The notes under the pieces are model-generated. The model worked only from the letters and a program-made list of their open reading frames with translations, had not been told where the DNA came from and made no database searches. Below, piece by piece: positions 52,416-61,131 of a stretch of 64,000 bases of DNA (position 1 is its first letter; the number at the start of each line of letters is the position of its first letter). The translations under genes and the position numbers were made by a program. Source of the DNA: JAGVPT01 sp049578505 (GTDB lineage Bacteria > Bacteroidota > Ignavibacteria > UBA10030 > UBA8401); the NCBI GenBank assembly GCA_049578505.1, contig JBAUMC010000090.1, positions 40,272 to 104,271 on the forward strand, written 5' to 3'.

Positions 52416-53771
52416 ATGCTGTTGAAAAATTGCTTTCATGTTGCCACGCTCGACGGACAATCGCTCACCGACGTTGACATCGTAATCACAAACAACCGCA
52501 TTACCAAAATCGGAAACAACCTCATTTCAGAATCCGCCGCAGATCCGGGTAATCAAGTCCTCGATTGTTCGAATTGTGTAGTTATTCCCGGACTCGTCAA
52601 CACGCACCATCATTTTTATCAAACGCTGACGAGAAACCTTCCTTCCGTCCAAAACGCGAAACTCTTCGACTGGCTTCTCTATCTTTATGAGGTATGGAAG
52701 AACATCGACGACGAAGCTGTCTATTACTCGTCTTTGTTAGCCATTGGTGAATTGCTGAAAACAGGATGTACACTTTCGACCGACCATCATTATCTCTATC
52801 CGGATCATTTCAGCGGCGACCTGATAGGAATACAATTTGAAGCCGCGGAAAAACTGGGAATGAGATTTTCTCCTTCCCGGGGCTCAATGTCTTTGAGTAA
52901 AAAAAATGGGGGCCTTCCGCCCGATTCCGTTGTCCAAAACCAAGACCAAATACTCACAGACAGTGCCAGAGTAATCGAAAAATATCACGATTCCTCTGAA
53001 GATTCGATGAGAAAAATTGTCCTCGCTCCATGCTCTCCTTTTTCAGTAACAATTGAGAGCATGAAAGAAACCGCAAAGCTGGCGCGAGAACACCATGTTC
53101 GGCTCCATACTCATCTCGCCGAAACTAAAGACGAAGAACAGTATTGCCAAGAGAAATTTGGCAAAAATCCTCTCTCTTTGATGAACGATCTTGGTTTCGT
53201 GGGTGAAGACGTCTTCTTTGCCCATGGCGTATTCTTTAACGACGACGAACTCAATCTCCTTGCAGAAACAAAAACATCAATCGCCCACTGCCCTTCCTCG
53301 AATATGCGCTTGGGGTCCGGCATCGCGAGAGTACGAGAAATGATCGACCGCGGCATCAACGTGGGAATCGGCGTAGACGGTTCCGCCTCGAACGACACTT
53401 CCGATATGCTCGGCGAACTGCGAAATGCGATGCTGCTCCAACGAGTGAAGTACGGAGCGTCGGGACTGACGGCGAATGAAGCCTTTACTCTTGGAACAGA
53501 AAACGGGGCGAAGATGCTTAATTTTTCAAAAGTCGGGAAAATTAAAGAGGGCTGGCTCGCAGACCTCGCTCTTTTTAACATCAATAAACTGGAATACACC
53601 GGAAGCCTTTCCGACCCGCTCGCAGCATTGCTATTTGCCGGCATCAGTCATCAAGCGGAGTACACTATTGTGAACGGAAAACTTGTAGTAGTGCACGGGA
53701 ATCTTGTCGGCGAGCACGAAGAGTTGATAATCCGAAAAGGAAATGCAATAGCGAAAAAGCTCCTTCAATAA
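52416..53771 (+). CDS. ssnA: SsnA-like amidohydrolase (8-oxoguanine/guanine-type deaminase)
   Basis: Metal-dependent amidohydrolase of 451 aa in the TrzA/SsnA group. Metal ligands: His 64-66 in LVNTHHHFYQTLTRN, His in RLHTHLAETKDEE, His in FFAHGVFF, and Asp in GVDGSASNDTSDM. The LPPDSVVQNQDQIL segment resembles 8-oxoguanine deaminases, which give urate. In E. coli ssnA belongs to the xdhD/ygfK cluster and is among the genes tied to anaerobic urate use. It heads an operon with a three-subunit molybdenum hydroxylase. The exact substrate is inference; chlorohydrolase-type activity is the alternative. Confidence 0.85.
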   Translation: MLLKNCFHVATLDGQSLTDVDIVITNNRITKIGNNLISESAADPGNQVLDCSNCVVIPGLVNTHHHFYQTLTRNLPSVQNAKLFDWLLYLYEVWKNIDDEAVYYSSLLAIGELLKTGCTLSTDHHYLYPDHFSGDLIGIQFEAAEKLGMRFSPSRGSMSLSKKNGGLPPDSVVQNQDQILTDSARVIEKYHDSSEDSMRKIVLAPCSPFSVTIESMKETAKLAREHHVRLHTHLAETKDEEQYCQEKFGKNPLSLMNDLGFVGEDVFFAHGVFFNDDELNLLAETKTSIAHCPSSNMRLGSGIARVREMIDRGINVGIGVDGSASNDTSDMLGELRNAMLLQRVKYGASGLTANEAFTLGTENGAKMLNFSKVGKIKEGWLADLALFNINKLEYTGSLSDPLAALLFAGISHQAEYTIVNGKLVVVHGNLVGEHEELIIRKGNAIAKKLLQ

Positions 53772-53815
53772 CTAAGGAACTCGACTCACAACGTCATTTT
53801 CGAGAAATTGACTAT

Positions 53816-54643
53816 ATGTTATCGAATACGATTCAATGGTACTTCCCTTCATCAATAAAAGAAGCCACAAAGCTCATTCAAAAAAACGGTGTTATCCTTC
53901 ACGGCGGCGGAACAAAAATTCTTGAGCCACAGCCACAGGGTAATATTAAAGGTCTTGTCGATACCGGAGGCTTGGGCTTGAATTACATCAAGGCTGTCGG
54001 CAAGACTATACATATAGGATCGGGGGCCACTTTCGCCGATGTAGCACAATTCTGTCGAGGGAAAAAAATGTTGATGATGCTCGGCAACTCGCTCGGATCT
54101 GCCGCCTCGACGCCGCTGAGAAACAGAATTACGATAGGAGGATCACTGAAAGATTTCCCGATGTGGAGCAACTTGTACGCTCCGTTGTTGGCGCTCGATG
54201 CAATAATTGAGATCGTTGGAGAGCGCGCCGGAGTCTTCTCCCTCGAACACTACGCGAGTTCACCCTTGATAAAATCGAAGCATCTGATTAAAGAAATCCG
54301 CGTGACTGAAAAGAAACATCTCCGTTGCGGGGCAAAGGCGTTTCATGTGGTCCGATTTGAATATCCAATATTCCATATCGCCGCCGCCGTAGCCATGAGG
54401 CGAGATATCGTCGAGGATGCACGATTCTTCATTACTGGCGTGAAGAAAAAATTTGTGAGATTGGAATCGGCAGAAAATGTCCTGCTCGGAAAATCAATTA
54501 CCGATGATACGATTGTAACAGCCGCCAAGGAAATCTACCTGACTTTTGCCCCCGACTACAAATTTAGCTCCGAATACAAGGAAAGGGTGGCGAGAATTTA
54601 TTTTAAAGATCTGTTGCGCGAAATTCAGCGAGATGTTGTATGA
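53816..54643 (+). CDS. Molybdenum hydroxylase FAD-binding subunit (YgfM/XdhB-like)
   Basis: Medium subunit of a xanthine-dehydrogenase-family enzyme, passing electrons from 2Fe-2S clusters to FAD and an acceptor. The FAD pyrophosphate loop is ILHGGGTKIL near residue 25, and the second flavin motif is NSLGSAASTPLRNRITIGGS. A C-terminal CO-dehydrogenase-flavoprotein domain lies at about 170-270. At 275 aa it is slightly shorter than usual. Its stop overlaps the start of the 2Fe-2S subunit (ATGA), implying coupled translation. Confidence 0.88.
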   Translation: MLSNTIQWYFPSSIKEATKLIQKNGVILHGGGTKILEPQPQGNIKGLVDTGGLGLNYIKAVGKTIHIGSGATFADVAQFCRGKKMLMMLGNSLGSAASTPLRNRITIGGSLKDFPMWSNLYAPLLALDAIIEIVGERAGVFSLEHYASSPLIKSKHLIKEIRVTEKKHLRCGAKAFHVVRFEYPIFHIAAAVAMRRDIVEDARFFITGVKKKFVRLESAENVLLGKSITDDTIVTAAKEIYLTFAPDYKFSSEYKERVARIYFKDLLREIQRDVV

Positions 54644-55110
54644 AAACTCCGTTTACTATTAATTCGGTCGTCTGTGAACTTGAGCTGCAGCCTCATGAAA
54701 CGCTTCTCACAGTTTTGCGAAATCACGGCTTCACCGAGGTAAAATCTGGATGTGAGGAAGGCGAGTGCGGTGCATGCCTCGTATTGCTGGACGAAAGACC
54801 GGTAAACTCCTGCCAAGTATTGGCGATGAGTGTGCGGAACAAAAAAGTGAGAACGGTCAAGGGAATCGGAACACTCTATGCCCCCCATGTCATTCAAAAA
54901 GCATTTGCACAACTAGGCGCAGACCAATGCGGCTTCTGTTCCCCCGGCATGGTAATTGCAACGTTCAGCCTTCTCCGGGAACATCCGAATCCGACACGCG
55001 AACAAATTGGCGAAGCGCTTGACGGAAATCTTTGCCGGTGCACGGGCTATGTTAAAATAATTGATGCAGTTGAACATGCCGCGGCAGAATTGCGAAATAT
55101 AAAACCGTAA
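54640..55110 (+). CDS. Molybdenum hydroxylase 2Fe-2S subunit
   Basis: Small subunit with two 2Fe-2S clusters, 156 aa. The plant-ferredoxin-like N-domain has C38, C43, C46 and C58 (GCEEGECGACLVLL). The four-helix C-domain has C97, C100, C132 and C134 (QCGFCSPGM, LCRCTGY). All eight cluster ligands are present. In E. coli XdhD a similar domain is fused to the Mo subunit; here it is separate. Confidence 0.93.
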   Translation: MKTPFTINSVVCELELQPHETLLTVLRNHGFTEVKSGCEEGECGACLVLLDERPVNSCQVLAMSVRNKKVRTVKGIGTLYAPHVIQKAFAQLGADQCGFCSPGMVIATFSLLREHPNPTREQIGEALDGNLCRCTGYVKIIDAVEHAAAELRNIKP

Positions 55111-55120
55111 CGGAAAAGTT

Positions 55121-57457
55121 ATGTTTAAATACGTGAACAAACCGATCGAGAAGATTGACGGCCTGGCGCTTGTAACCGGGGAGGAGCACTATACAAACGA
55201 TTTTATGTATAAAAACATGCTGCACGTATCAGTGCTTCATTCCCCATTTCCATACGCCAGCATAGAAGACCTTGATGATTCGGATGCACGAGCGATGAAA
55301 GGGGTTGTGGAAGTGCTGTCATACAAAAATGTGAACCGAATTTTATACACAACTGCCGGACAAGGATTTCCCGAACCTTCACCGTACGATACCGTCTTGT
55401 TTGGCGATACGGTGAGGTTTGTCGGCGACAACGTCTGCGCGGTGGCGGCTGAGTCAAAGGAAACGGCTGACAAGGCACTGGCAAAGATCAGGGTTAAGTA
55501 CCGACAACTCAAGCCGCTTTTGGATTTTGAAAAAGCAGAGGATTCGCCCACAATCATCCATGAGAATGATGGAGCTTTTCCTAAAATTCCGATCTATTAT
55601 GATGCATCGAAGAACCTTGCGGCGAAAGTTGAAGCAGAAATCGGGAATTTCGAAGAGGCGTACAACAAATCCCCGAACAAATTTGAGAACGAGTTCTATG
55701 TTCCATATGCTTCACATTGTGCTCTGGAACCGCATGCGGCTGTTTCCTATCTCGACTATCGCGGCCGGCTTGTCGTCATAAGCACCACGCAGGTGCCATT
55801 TCACGTGAGGAGGATTGTTTCCGCTGTCGCTGAGATTCCGATTTCCAAGATCCGTGTCATCAAACCGAGAATTGGCGGAGGATTTGGCGGAAAGCAGGAG
55901 GTTCTCCTTGAACCAATCGTTGCTCTGATGACCTGGCGAACCAAGCGTCCCGCGAAGCTTGTTTACACACGAAAAGAGGTCTTTACTTCTACAAGAACCC
56001 GGCATCAATACAAAACGACATTCCGTGTCGGTTACGAAAACGACGGAACGATTACTGCACTTCACCTTGATGCCTTAGAAAATTCCGGAGCTTACGGATC
56101 ACACGCTCTTACCGTTTTAGCGAACGCCGGTTCGAAAACCCTCCCGCTGCTGAACAAAATTCAAAATCTGAAGTTTACCGGCAAAGGCGTCTACACGAAC
56201 TTGCCTGTTGGAGGAGCCTACCGGGGTTACGGTGCAACAGAAGCGTACTTCGGTTACGGACAAGTGGTCGATACGGTTTGTGCGAAAACCGGAAACGATA
56301 TCGTTGAATACTATAAAAAATGGACCATCAAATCCGGAGAGACCTCGCCAATTTTTAAAGCGCTTGGGGAAGGCAAAGAAGGCGTGGCGATGACTATCAC
56401 GTCGACATCGCTCCATGAGTGCCTTGACACGGGTGCAGCACTTTCCAATTGGTACCAAAAAAAGAAATTGTATACGGAAGACTTCAACAAAGGGAAAAGA
56501 GTCAAAAAAGGTATTGGGATGGCAGCGCTGATGCAGGGTTCAGCCATTCCGGAAATCGATATGGCTTCGGCGTACATGAAAATGAATGATGACGGCTCAT
56601 TTAACCTTCTCGTCGGAGCAACCGATTTAGGAACCGGATCGGACACCGTGCTCGCTCAAATTGCCTCTGAAGTCCTTGACACCCCGGTGGCACAGATCAT
56701 TGTGACCTCTTCAGACACCGACCACACGCCGTTTGATACGGGTGCCTACGCCTCATCGACCACGTATCTTTCCGGCCAAGCGGTTAAAAAATGTGCCAGC
56801 ATCATAAAAGAGCAAATTCTAAAGGTAGGGGCAGACCTCCTCAGCCTTCCGCTTTCAGACGTAAAAGTCGACGACGGTTGCGTTGTGCCATCGCAATCGG
56901 TGAATCAGAAGAATCACGGAAAAGTGACGTTTGGAGAAATTTGTCAGAGCAGTTTGTACCAAAAAAACCAATTACAGATTCAAGCGACGGCATCCCACGT
57001 TTCTCCGAAATCCCCTCCGCCGTTTGCAGCACATTTTGTTGAAATCGAAGTAGACACTTTTACTGGCCTCATCAAAGTGTTAAACTATGTGGCAACTGTC
57101 GATTGCGGGACGCCGATAAATCCAACATTAGCAGAAGGACAGGCCCAGGGAGCAATCGTCAACGGGATCTCCTACGCACTCTTTGAAAATTACTACTTTT
57201 CGCCGCAAGGGATTCTGCTCAACGATACGTTTGGAAAATATGGGATGCTCACCGCGCACGACATCCCCCCCATCACGGTAAAGCTGATTGATTCATACGA
57301 AGAATCCGGTCCGTTCGGCGCAAAATCTGTTTCCGAAATTAACATTAACGGCGCTTTGCCGGCAATTGCAAATGCTTTTTACAATGCAACGGGAAAGAGA
57401 TTATTCCGAGCACCATTTACGCCGGAATACGTTCTCTCTGTCTTAGATGAGGACTGA
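55121..57457 (+). CDS. Molybdenum hydroxylase large (molybdopterin-binding) subunit
   Basis: Catalytic subunit, 778 aa. N-terminal Ald_Xan_dh_C domain at about 15-125, then the Mo-cofactor domains with GGGFGGKQE near residue 250, GAYRGYGATEAYFGYG near 365, TDLGTGSDTVLAQIA near 505 and the catalytic Glu in FGAKSVSEININ near 739. It lacks the AYRCSFR loop of CO dehydrogenases. Surrounding genes point to a purine substrate such as xanthine/hypoxanthine. A selenium-bearing cofactor is possible by analogy with yge/ygf clusters but cannot be read from sequence. Confidence 0.92.
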   Translation: MFKYVNKPIEKIDGLALVTGEEHYTNDFMYKNMLHVSVLHSPFPYASIEDLDDSDARAMKGVVEVLSYKNVNRILYTTAGQGFPEPSPYDTVLFGDTVRFVGDNVCAVAAESKETADKALAKIRVKYRQLKPLLDFEKAEDSPTIIHENDGAFPKIPIYYDASKNLAAKVEAEIGNFEEAYNKSPNKFENEFYVPYASHCALEPHAAVSYLDYRGRLVVISTTQVPFHVRRIVSAVAEIPISKIRVIKPRIGGGFGGKQEVLLEPIVALMTWRTKRPAKLVYTRKEVFTSTRTRHQYKTTFRVGYENDGTITALHLDALENSGAYGSHALTVLANAGSKTLPLLNKIQNLKFTGKGVYTNLPVGGAYRGYGATEAYFGYGQVVDTVCAKTGNDIVEYYKKWTIKSGETSPIFKALGEGKEGVAMTITSTSLHECLDTGAALSNWYQKKKLYTEDFNKGKRVKKGIGMAALMQGSAIPEIDMASAYMKMNDDGSFNLLVGATDLGTGSDTVLAQIASEVLDTPVAQIIVTSSDTDHTPFDTGAYASSTTYLSGQAVKKCASIIKEQILKVGADLLSLPLSDVKVDDGCVVPSQSVNQKNHGKVTFGEICQSSLYQKNQLQIQATASHVSPKSPPPFAAHFVEIEVDTFTGLIKVLNYVATVDCGTPINPTLAEGQAQGAIVNGISYALFENYYFSPQGILLNDTFGKYGMLTAHDIPPITVKLIDSYEESGPFGAKSVSEININGALPAIANAFYNATGKRLFRAPFTPEYVLSVLDED

Positions 57458-57458
57458 A

Positions 57459-57710
57459 TTATCCGCCGCCGATGGGGAGTAGAAAAGTTATCTTATCGTT
57501 TTCGTGCAGAGGAGTAAATCGACTTTTTTCTTGTCCGTTGATGAAGGCAGTAACAAATTTTTGATGATCTCGCGCTACATGCAATCGCTGCAGAAGGTCT
57601 TCGATCGTTGCCCCCTCTTTGACCTCGATATATCCGCCCTTTTCCAATCCCTCAATATGGAGAAGCCCTGAGCACTCAACCTCAACTTTAATTTGCGAAG
57701 ATGGTTCCAT
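57459..57710 (-). CDS. MoaD/ThiS-like ubiquitin-fold sulfur carrier
   Basis: 83 aa beta-grasp protein ending in GGG. The KEGATIEDLLQRL helix and the HENDKITFLLPIGGG end are typical of MoaD/ThiS carriers, which are thiocarboxylated at the C-terminal Gly. In the middle of a molybdoenzyme cluster it may be a dedicated MoaD for molybdopterin sulfur transfer, though a third Gly at the very end is unusual. It ends 2 bp from the Mo-subunit stop (convergent) and starts 30 bp after the PLP enzyme. Confidence 0.78.
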   Translation of the reverse strand: MEPSSQIKVEVECSGLLHIEGLEKGGYIEVKEGATIEDLLQRLHVARDHQKFVTAFINGQEKSRFTPLHENDKITFLLPIGGG

Positions 57711-57740
57711 TTAGAACTCTCTCTAGGATAGACTCGCACG

Positions 57741-59207
57741 CTACAAGGATGCCGCTTCCCTGTTGAACTCCTCGATCAGCGCGTCAATTCGGGGTGTCAA
57801 TTGTTGGATGGAAGTCCAGTAATCCGGGTCATACCATTGAGCATTCAGCTCTTGAAGGTCTTTTTTCTGCTGCTCAATCCAGGTGAAGTATTTGAGATTG
57901 TGAATACGTTTACGGTCGTGGTAATTCAACTCACACATGTTTGATGTATCGGCGTGCAGACATGACGCGTGAAAAGCTCGAACTGCATCGTTTTCAGTGT
58001 ATTCTCCGTGCTTCTCTTTCAACTCGTCAAGACGCGAACCGTAGAGCTGCATCGAATCGGTTAGAACCGTGGCAACAACATCGTTTTCAGTAAGCTCGAA
58101 ATATTTGGACAGTTTAATTGCTGCTAGTACGTTCGCAACGCCGGATATGCCGATAAGATCAAGCATCGATACAATTTTGCTCTCCACTCCCTGCCGCACC
58201 AGATACTCCTTCCCTTTCTCTTCGTTAAAGAGACGAATGAGTTCAATGCAATCATCATCGTCCACATCGATAACCAGGTCAGTGTTTCTTATGTTGTGGA
58301 TCCACGGCACATGCTTATCCCCAATGCCTTCAATTCTATGGCTGCCGAAACCATTTTCCAGAAGGGTTGGACATTGCAGCGCTTCCACTGCGGCAATTTT
58401 GATCGCGGGATGCTTCTGCTTGAGATAGTCACCAGCCGCAATCGTTCCGGCAGAACCGGTCGATGAAACAAATCCCGCTAAGTTCAAGTTCGCTTGAGTG
58501 CCCCGCAGTTCTTCAAACAATTTAGCGATTGCATTGGCAGTAACTTCGTAGTGCCACAAATAATTCCCAAGCTCTTCAAATTGATTAAAAATTACGGCGT
58601 CCTTCCGCTGAGCTTTGAGTTCCCAGCACTTGTCAAAAATTTCTTTCACGTTGCTTTCAGAACCGGGAGTGGCAATAACTTCTCCGGCTAATTTTTTCAG
58701 CCACGCAAACCTCTCTTTGCTCATTCCTTCCGGAAGAATGGCAATCGATTCGCAGCCAAACAAGGCAGAATTAAACGCGCCGCCGCGGCAAAAATTCCCC
58801 GTCGAGGGCCAGACTGCTTTCTGCCATGTTGAATCAAAATTTCCCGTGACGACTGCCGGCGCTAGGCATCCAAATGTCGCGCCAACCTTATGCGCACCCG
58901 TGGGGAACCACTTGCCGACCAGGGCAATGATTCTTGCACGAACACCCGTCAACGCATGCGGCAGCTCGATATAATTTACCCCGCCGTACCCGCCCCCCAT
59001 TTCTTTCGGGTCGTTCTTCCAGGTGATTCTAAAAAGATTAAGCGGATTGACATCCCATAACCCAATCTTTTTCAGCCCCTCTCTTATATTTAAAGGACTG
59101 CTTTCGGGATTCTTCAATTGAGCGAATGTCGGAATAGTAATCCCCTTTTCTTTACAGCGCTTAATATTGTTGCTGCGTGCTTTCTTGTTGACGGTCAAAT
59201 TAATCAT
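57741..59207 (-). CDS. Fold-type II PLP-dependent enzyme of unknown substrate
   Basis: 488 aa member of the tryptophan-synthase-beta/cysteine-synthase superfamily. The likely PLP lysine is in TGAHKVGATFGCLAPA; SSTGSAGTIAAGDYLKQKHP is the phosphate/cofactor loop, and PSTGNFCRGGAFNSALFG resembles the SxGN substrate loop. A C-terminal extension from about 395 on is rich in charged and aromatic residues. It differs from E. coli YgeX, the diaminopropionate ammonia-lyase. Located among purine-cluster genes, it could do an elimination or replacement on a small amino acid such as 2,3-diaminopropionate; that is inference. Confidence 0.75.
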   Translation of the reverse strand: MINLTVNKKARSNNIKRCKEKGITIPTFAQLKNPESSPLNIREGLKKIGLWDVNPLNLFRITWKNDPKEMGGGYGGVNYIELPHALTGVRARIIALVGKWFPTGAHKVGATFGCLAPAVVTGNFDSTWQKAVWPSTGNFCRGGAFNSALFGCESIAILPEGMSKERFAWLKKLAGEVIATPGSESNVKEIFDKCWELKAQRKDAVIFNQFEELGNYLWHYEVTANAIAKLFEELRGTQANLNLAGFVSSTGSAGTIAAGDYLKQKHPAIKIAAVEALQCPTLLENGFGSHRIEGIGDKHVPWIHNIRNTDLVIDVDDDDCIELIRLFNEEKGKEYLVRQGVESKIVSMLDLIGISGVANVLAAIKLSKYFELTENDVVATVLTDSMQLYGSRLDELKEKHGEYTENDAVRAFHASCLHADTSNMCELNYHDRKRIHNLKYFTWIEQQKKDLQELNAQWYDPDYWTSIQQLTPRIDALIEEFNREAASL

Positions 59208-59224
59208 TCAGGTTGTCCTTTTCT

Positions 59225-59902
59225 TCACGTACGATTGAGTTCAAAAAGCCGGCCATATTTTGCCAAATCGGATTCGTCATCAATATCAATGCAAATACCC
59301 CTGTCTTCAACAAGGCAAACCTCGGAAGAATATTTCTGCAATACATTCCTTAGAATTGAATCGTCTTTTTCTTGAAGGACCGCCGATAAGGCCGGTCGCC
59401 GGATGAGAATCGGATGACCCTTTTTTAAGCGCTTCTCTTTTGTTTCCCCTCCAGAGTCAATGAAAATCCCCGGCATAAAAACATCGATAATCGATTTTTT
59501 CTCAAAAGTGTCCGCGAGTTTCTTATAGGTTTCCGCCCGAACAAATGGCATATCGCCGGGAACAACGAAAATTCCGTCGATGGAAGAATGAACTTGCTTT
59601 ACCCCAATTTTCACCGAGGAGAACATTCCGGCGTTGACATCGACATTTTCAACGAATACAATCTTGTTTTTTTCTGATTTGCCCAGATTTTCATCATCTC
59701 GAACCAGTGCTTTCAGCTTTTCGAATTGATACCCGCCAACGACAATGATTTGTTCACAAACGTGTGCTGCAGACACGATGACACGTATGATAAGCGGAAT
59801 CTTATTCAGCAAAATTTCCGGCTTCCAGAGCTTCATTCGCGATGAGTATCCTGCGGCTAGGATTACCGCTGCGAACGAAGTTTGTCCTCCGACCGGGTTC
59901 AA
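59225..59902 (-). CDS. mocA: MocA/YgfJ-like molybdenum-cofactor nucleotidyltransferase
   Basis: NTP-transferase-like protein of 225 aa. The nucleotide loop is VILAAGYSSRM at about 13-23; IFVVPGDMPFV carries the metal-binding Asp, and GHPILIRRP is conserved in the MocA group. MocA adds CMP to molybdopterin for xanthine-dehydrogenase-family enzymes. In E. coli ygfJ lies in the same cluster and supports selenium-dependent molybdenum hydroxylases. It starts 4 bp inside the end of the threonine-synthase-like gene. Confidence 0.85.
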   Translation of the reverse strand: MNPVGGQTSFAAVILAAGYSSRMKLWKPEILLNKIPLIIRVIVSAAHVCEQIIVVGGYQFEKLKALVRDDENLGKSEKNKIVFVENVDVNAGMFSSVKIGVKQVHSSIDGIFVVPGDMPFVRAETYKKLADTFEKKSIIDVFMPGIFIDSGGETKEKRLKKGHPILIRRPALSAVLQEKDDSILRNVLQKYSSEVCLVEDRGICIDIDDESDLAKYGRLFELNRT

Positions 59903-61128
59903 TGGTCAAATCCTAGTGATTGAAGAATCATCTCGATGTCGGGTTCAAACGTTCGAGGAAACGTAACACCTTTCATGGCAGAATCGATATCTTTCAAGCC
60001 GTGTCCCGTCAGAAGAACAACAACGGCTGCGTCTCGCGATATTCTATCCTTCATCGTAACAAATCCGGCGAAGGATGCTGCCGAGGACGGCTCGCAAAAT
60101 ATTCCGGACATTTTTGAGAGATACTGCTGTGCATCGAGAATTTGCTTGTCCGAAACAAGGATCACATCCCCTCCAACCTTTTTAAGGTCGCTGACAGCAG
60201 TGTAAGCGTTCCGAGCAGCGTTGACCGAAATTGAATCTGCAATTGTGTCGGCTTTGTAGTTGAGGTCAAACTTGTGGTGATGGAACGCCGTATGGATGAA
60301 CGAGCTGCCTTCAGCTTGAACGCCAATCACTTTCGGAATCGCTTGTATCAAGCCGAGGAATTGCAGATCCAGAAATCCCTTAATCACCCCGCTTAAAACA
60401 ACTCCATCACCTACAGGTAGAAAAACATACTCAATCTGCTTTCCCTGCATTTGCGCTACAATCTCAAAAGAAACAGTCTTTTTCCCTTCGATCGTCATCG
60501 GATTGTACGCAGTGTTTCTATTTAAAAAACCGGTCCGTTCTGAGAATTTCAAGGAAAGGTCGAACGCGGCATCGTAATTCCCCTGGATTGGGATCAATGT
60601 GGCGCCATACTGCAGACACTGGACCAGTTTTGCTCTCGGCGCGGTTGCAGGCATGAAGATAATCGCCTCCTGTCCAGCAGATGCAGCAACTCCTGCCATC
60701 GATGAGGCTGCGTTACCGGTTGAGGCCACCACAATTTTTTCTATTGCATGCTTTTTTGCGAAGGCAGAGACTAGAAACGACGCTCTATCCTTAAAAGAAC
60801 CGGTCGGGTTTGTGCCGTCAAATTTTAAAAAAATATTTTTATACCCAAGGCCGCGTCGTATGTTTAAGGCTTCAACGAGGGGAGTATTTCCCACAGGGAA
60901 TGGAGGAAAATACTCTTTTTCAACAGGAAGATACTCGAAAATGTCAAAATGGTCGGCCTCTCTTTTTGTGCCGCGAAAAGAAGAAGGGAGCCTTACCTTC
61001 AAGACGCCATGCAATGGTTTCCCAGCGAGGTCGTCTTCACGGCAATTCGGGCAAAGCATTCGATTCTTCTCAATTTGGAATTCGCGGCCGCACTCTTCGC
61101 AGACGTATTTAAATTCTTCCTTCTTCAT
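59899..61128 (-). CDS. Threonine-synthase-like PLP enzyme with N-terminal zinc ribbon
   Basis: 409 aa fold-type II PLP enzyme. The first 32 residues form a rubredoxin-like knuckle pair (VCEECGRE, LCPNCRED). The PLP lysine is in FDGTNPTGSFKDRASFL, the SxGN-type loop in VVASTGNAASSMAG, and GDGVVLSGVIKGF is the phosphate-binding glycine loop. Similar proteins are annotated as threonine synthase, but no thrA/thrB genes are near. In this cluster it could replace YgeX or act on another ammonia-releasing intermediate. Confidence 0.78.
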   Translation of the reverse strand: MKKEEFKYVCEECGREFQIEKNRMLCPNCREDDLAGKPLHGVLKVRLPSSFRGTKREADHFDIFEYLPVEKEYFPPFPVGNTPLVEALNIRRGLGYKNIFLKFDGTNPTGSFKDRASFLVSAFAKKHAIEKIVVASTGNAASSMAGVAASAGQEAIIFMPATAPRAKLVQCLQYGATLIPIQGNYDAAFDLSLKFSERTGFLNRNTAYNPMTIEGKKTVSFEIVAQMQGKQIEYVFLPVGDGVVLSGVIKGFLDLQFLGLIQAIPKVIGVQAEGSSFIHTAFHHHKFDLNYKADTIADSISVNAARNAYTAVSDLKKVGGDVILVSDKQILDAQQYLSKMSGIFCEPSSAASFAGFVTMKDRISRDAAVVVLLTGHGLKDIDSAMKGVTFPRTFEPDIEMILQSLGFDH

Positions 61129-61131
61129 TTG

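Noticed and set aside
55121..57457. Carbon monoxide dehydrogenase large subunit
   Set aside because: The CoxL-specific AYRCSFR loop is replaced by AYRGYGA, and the neighbours are purine-pathway genes.
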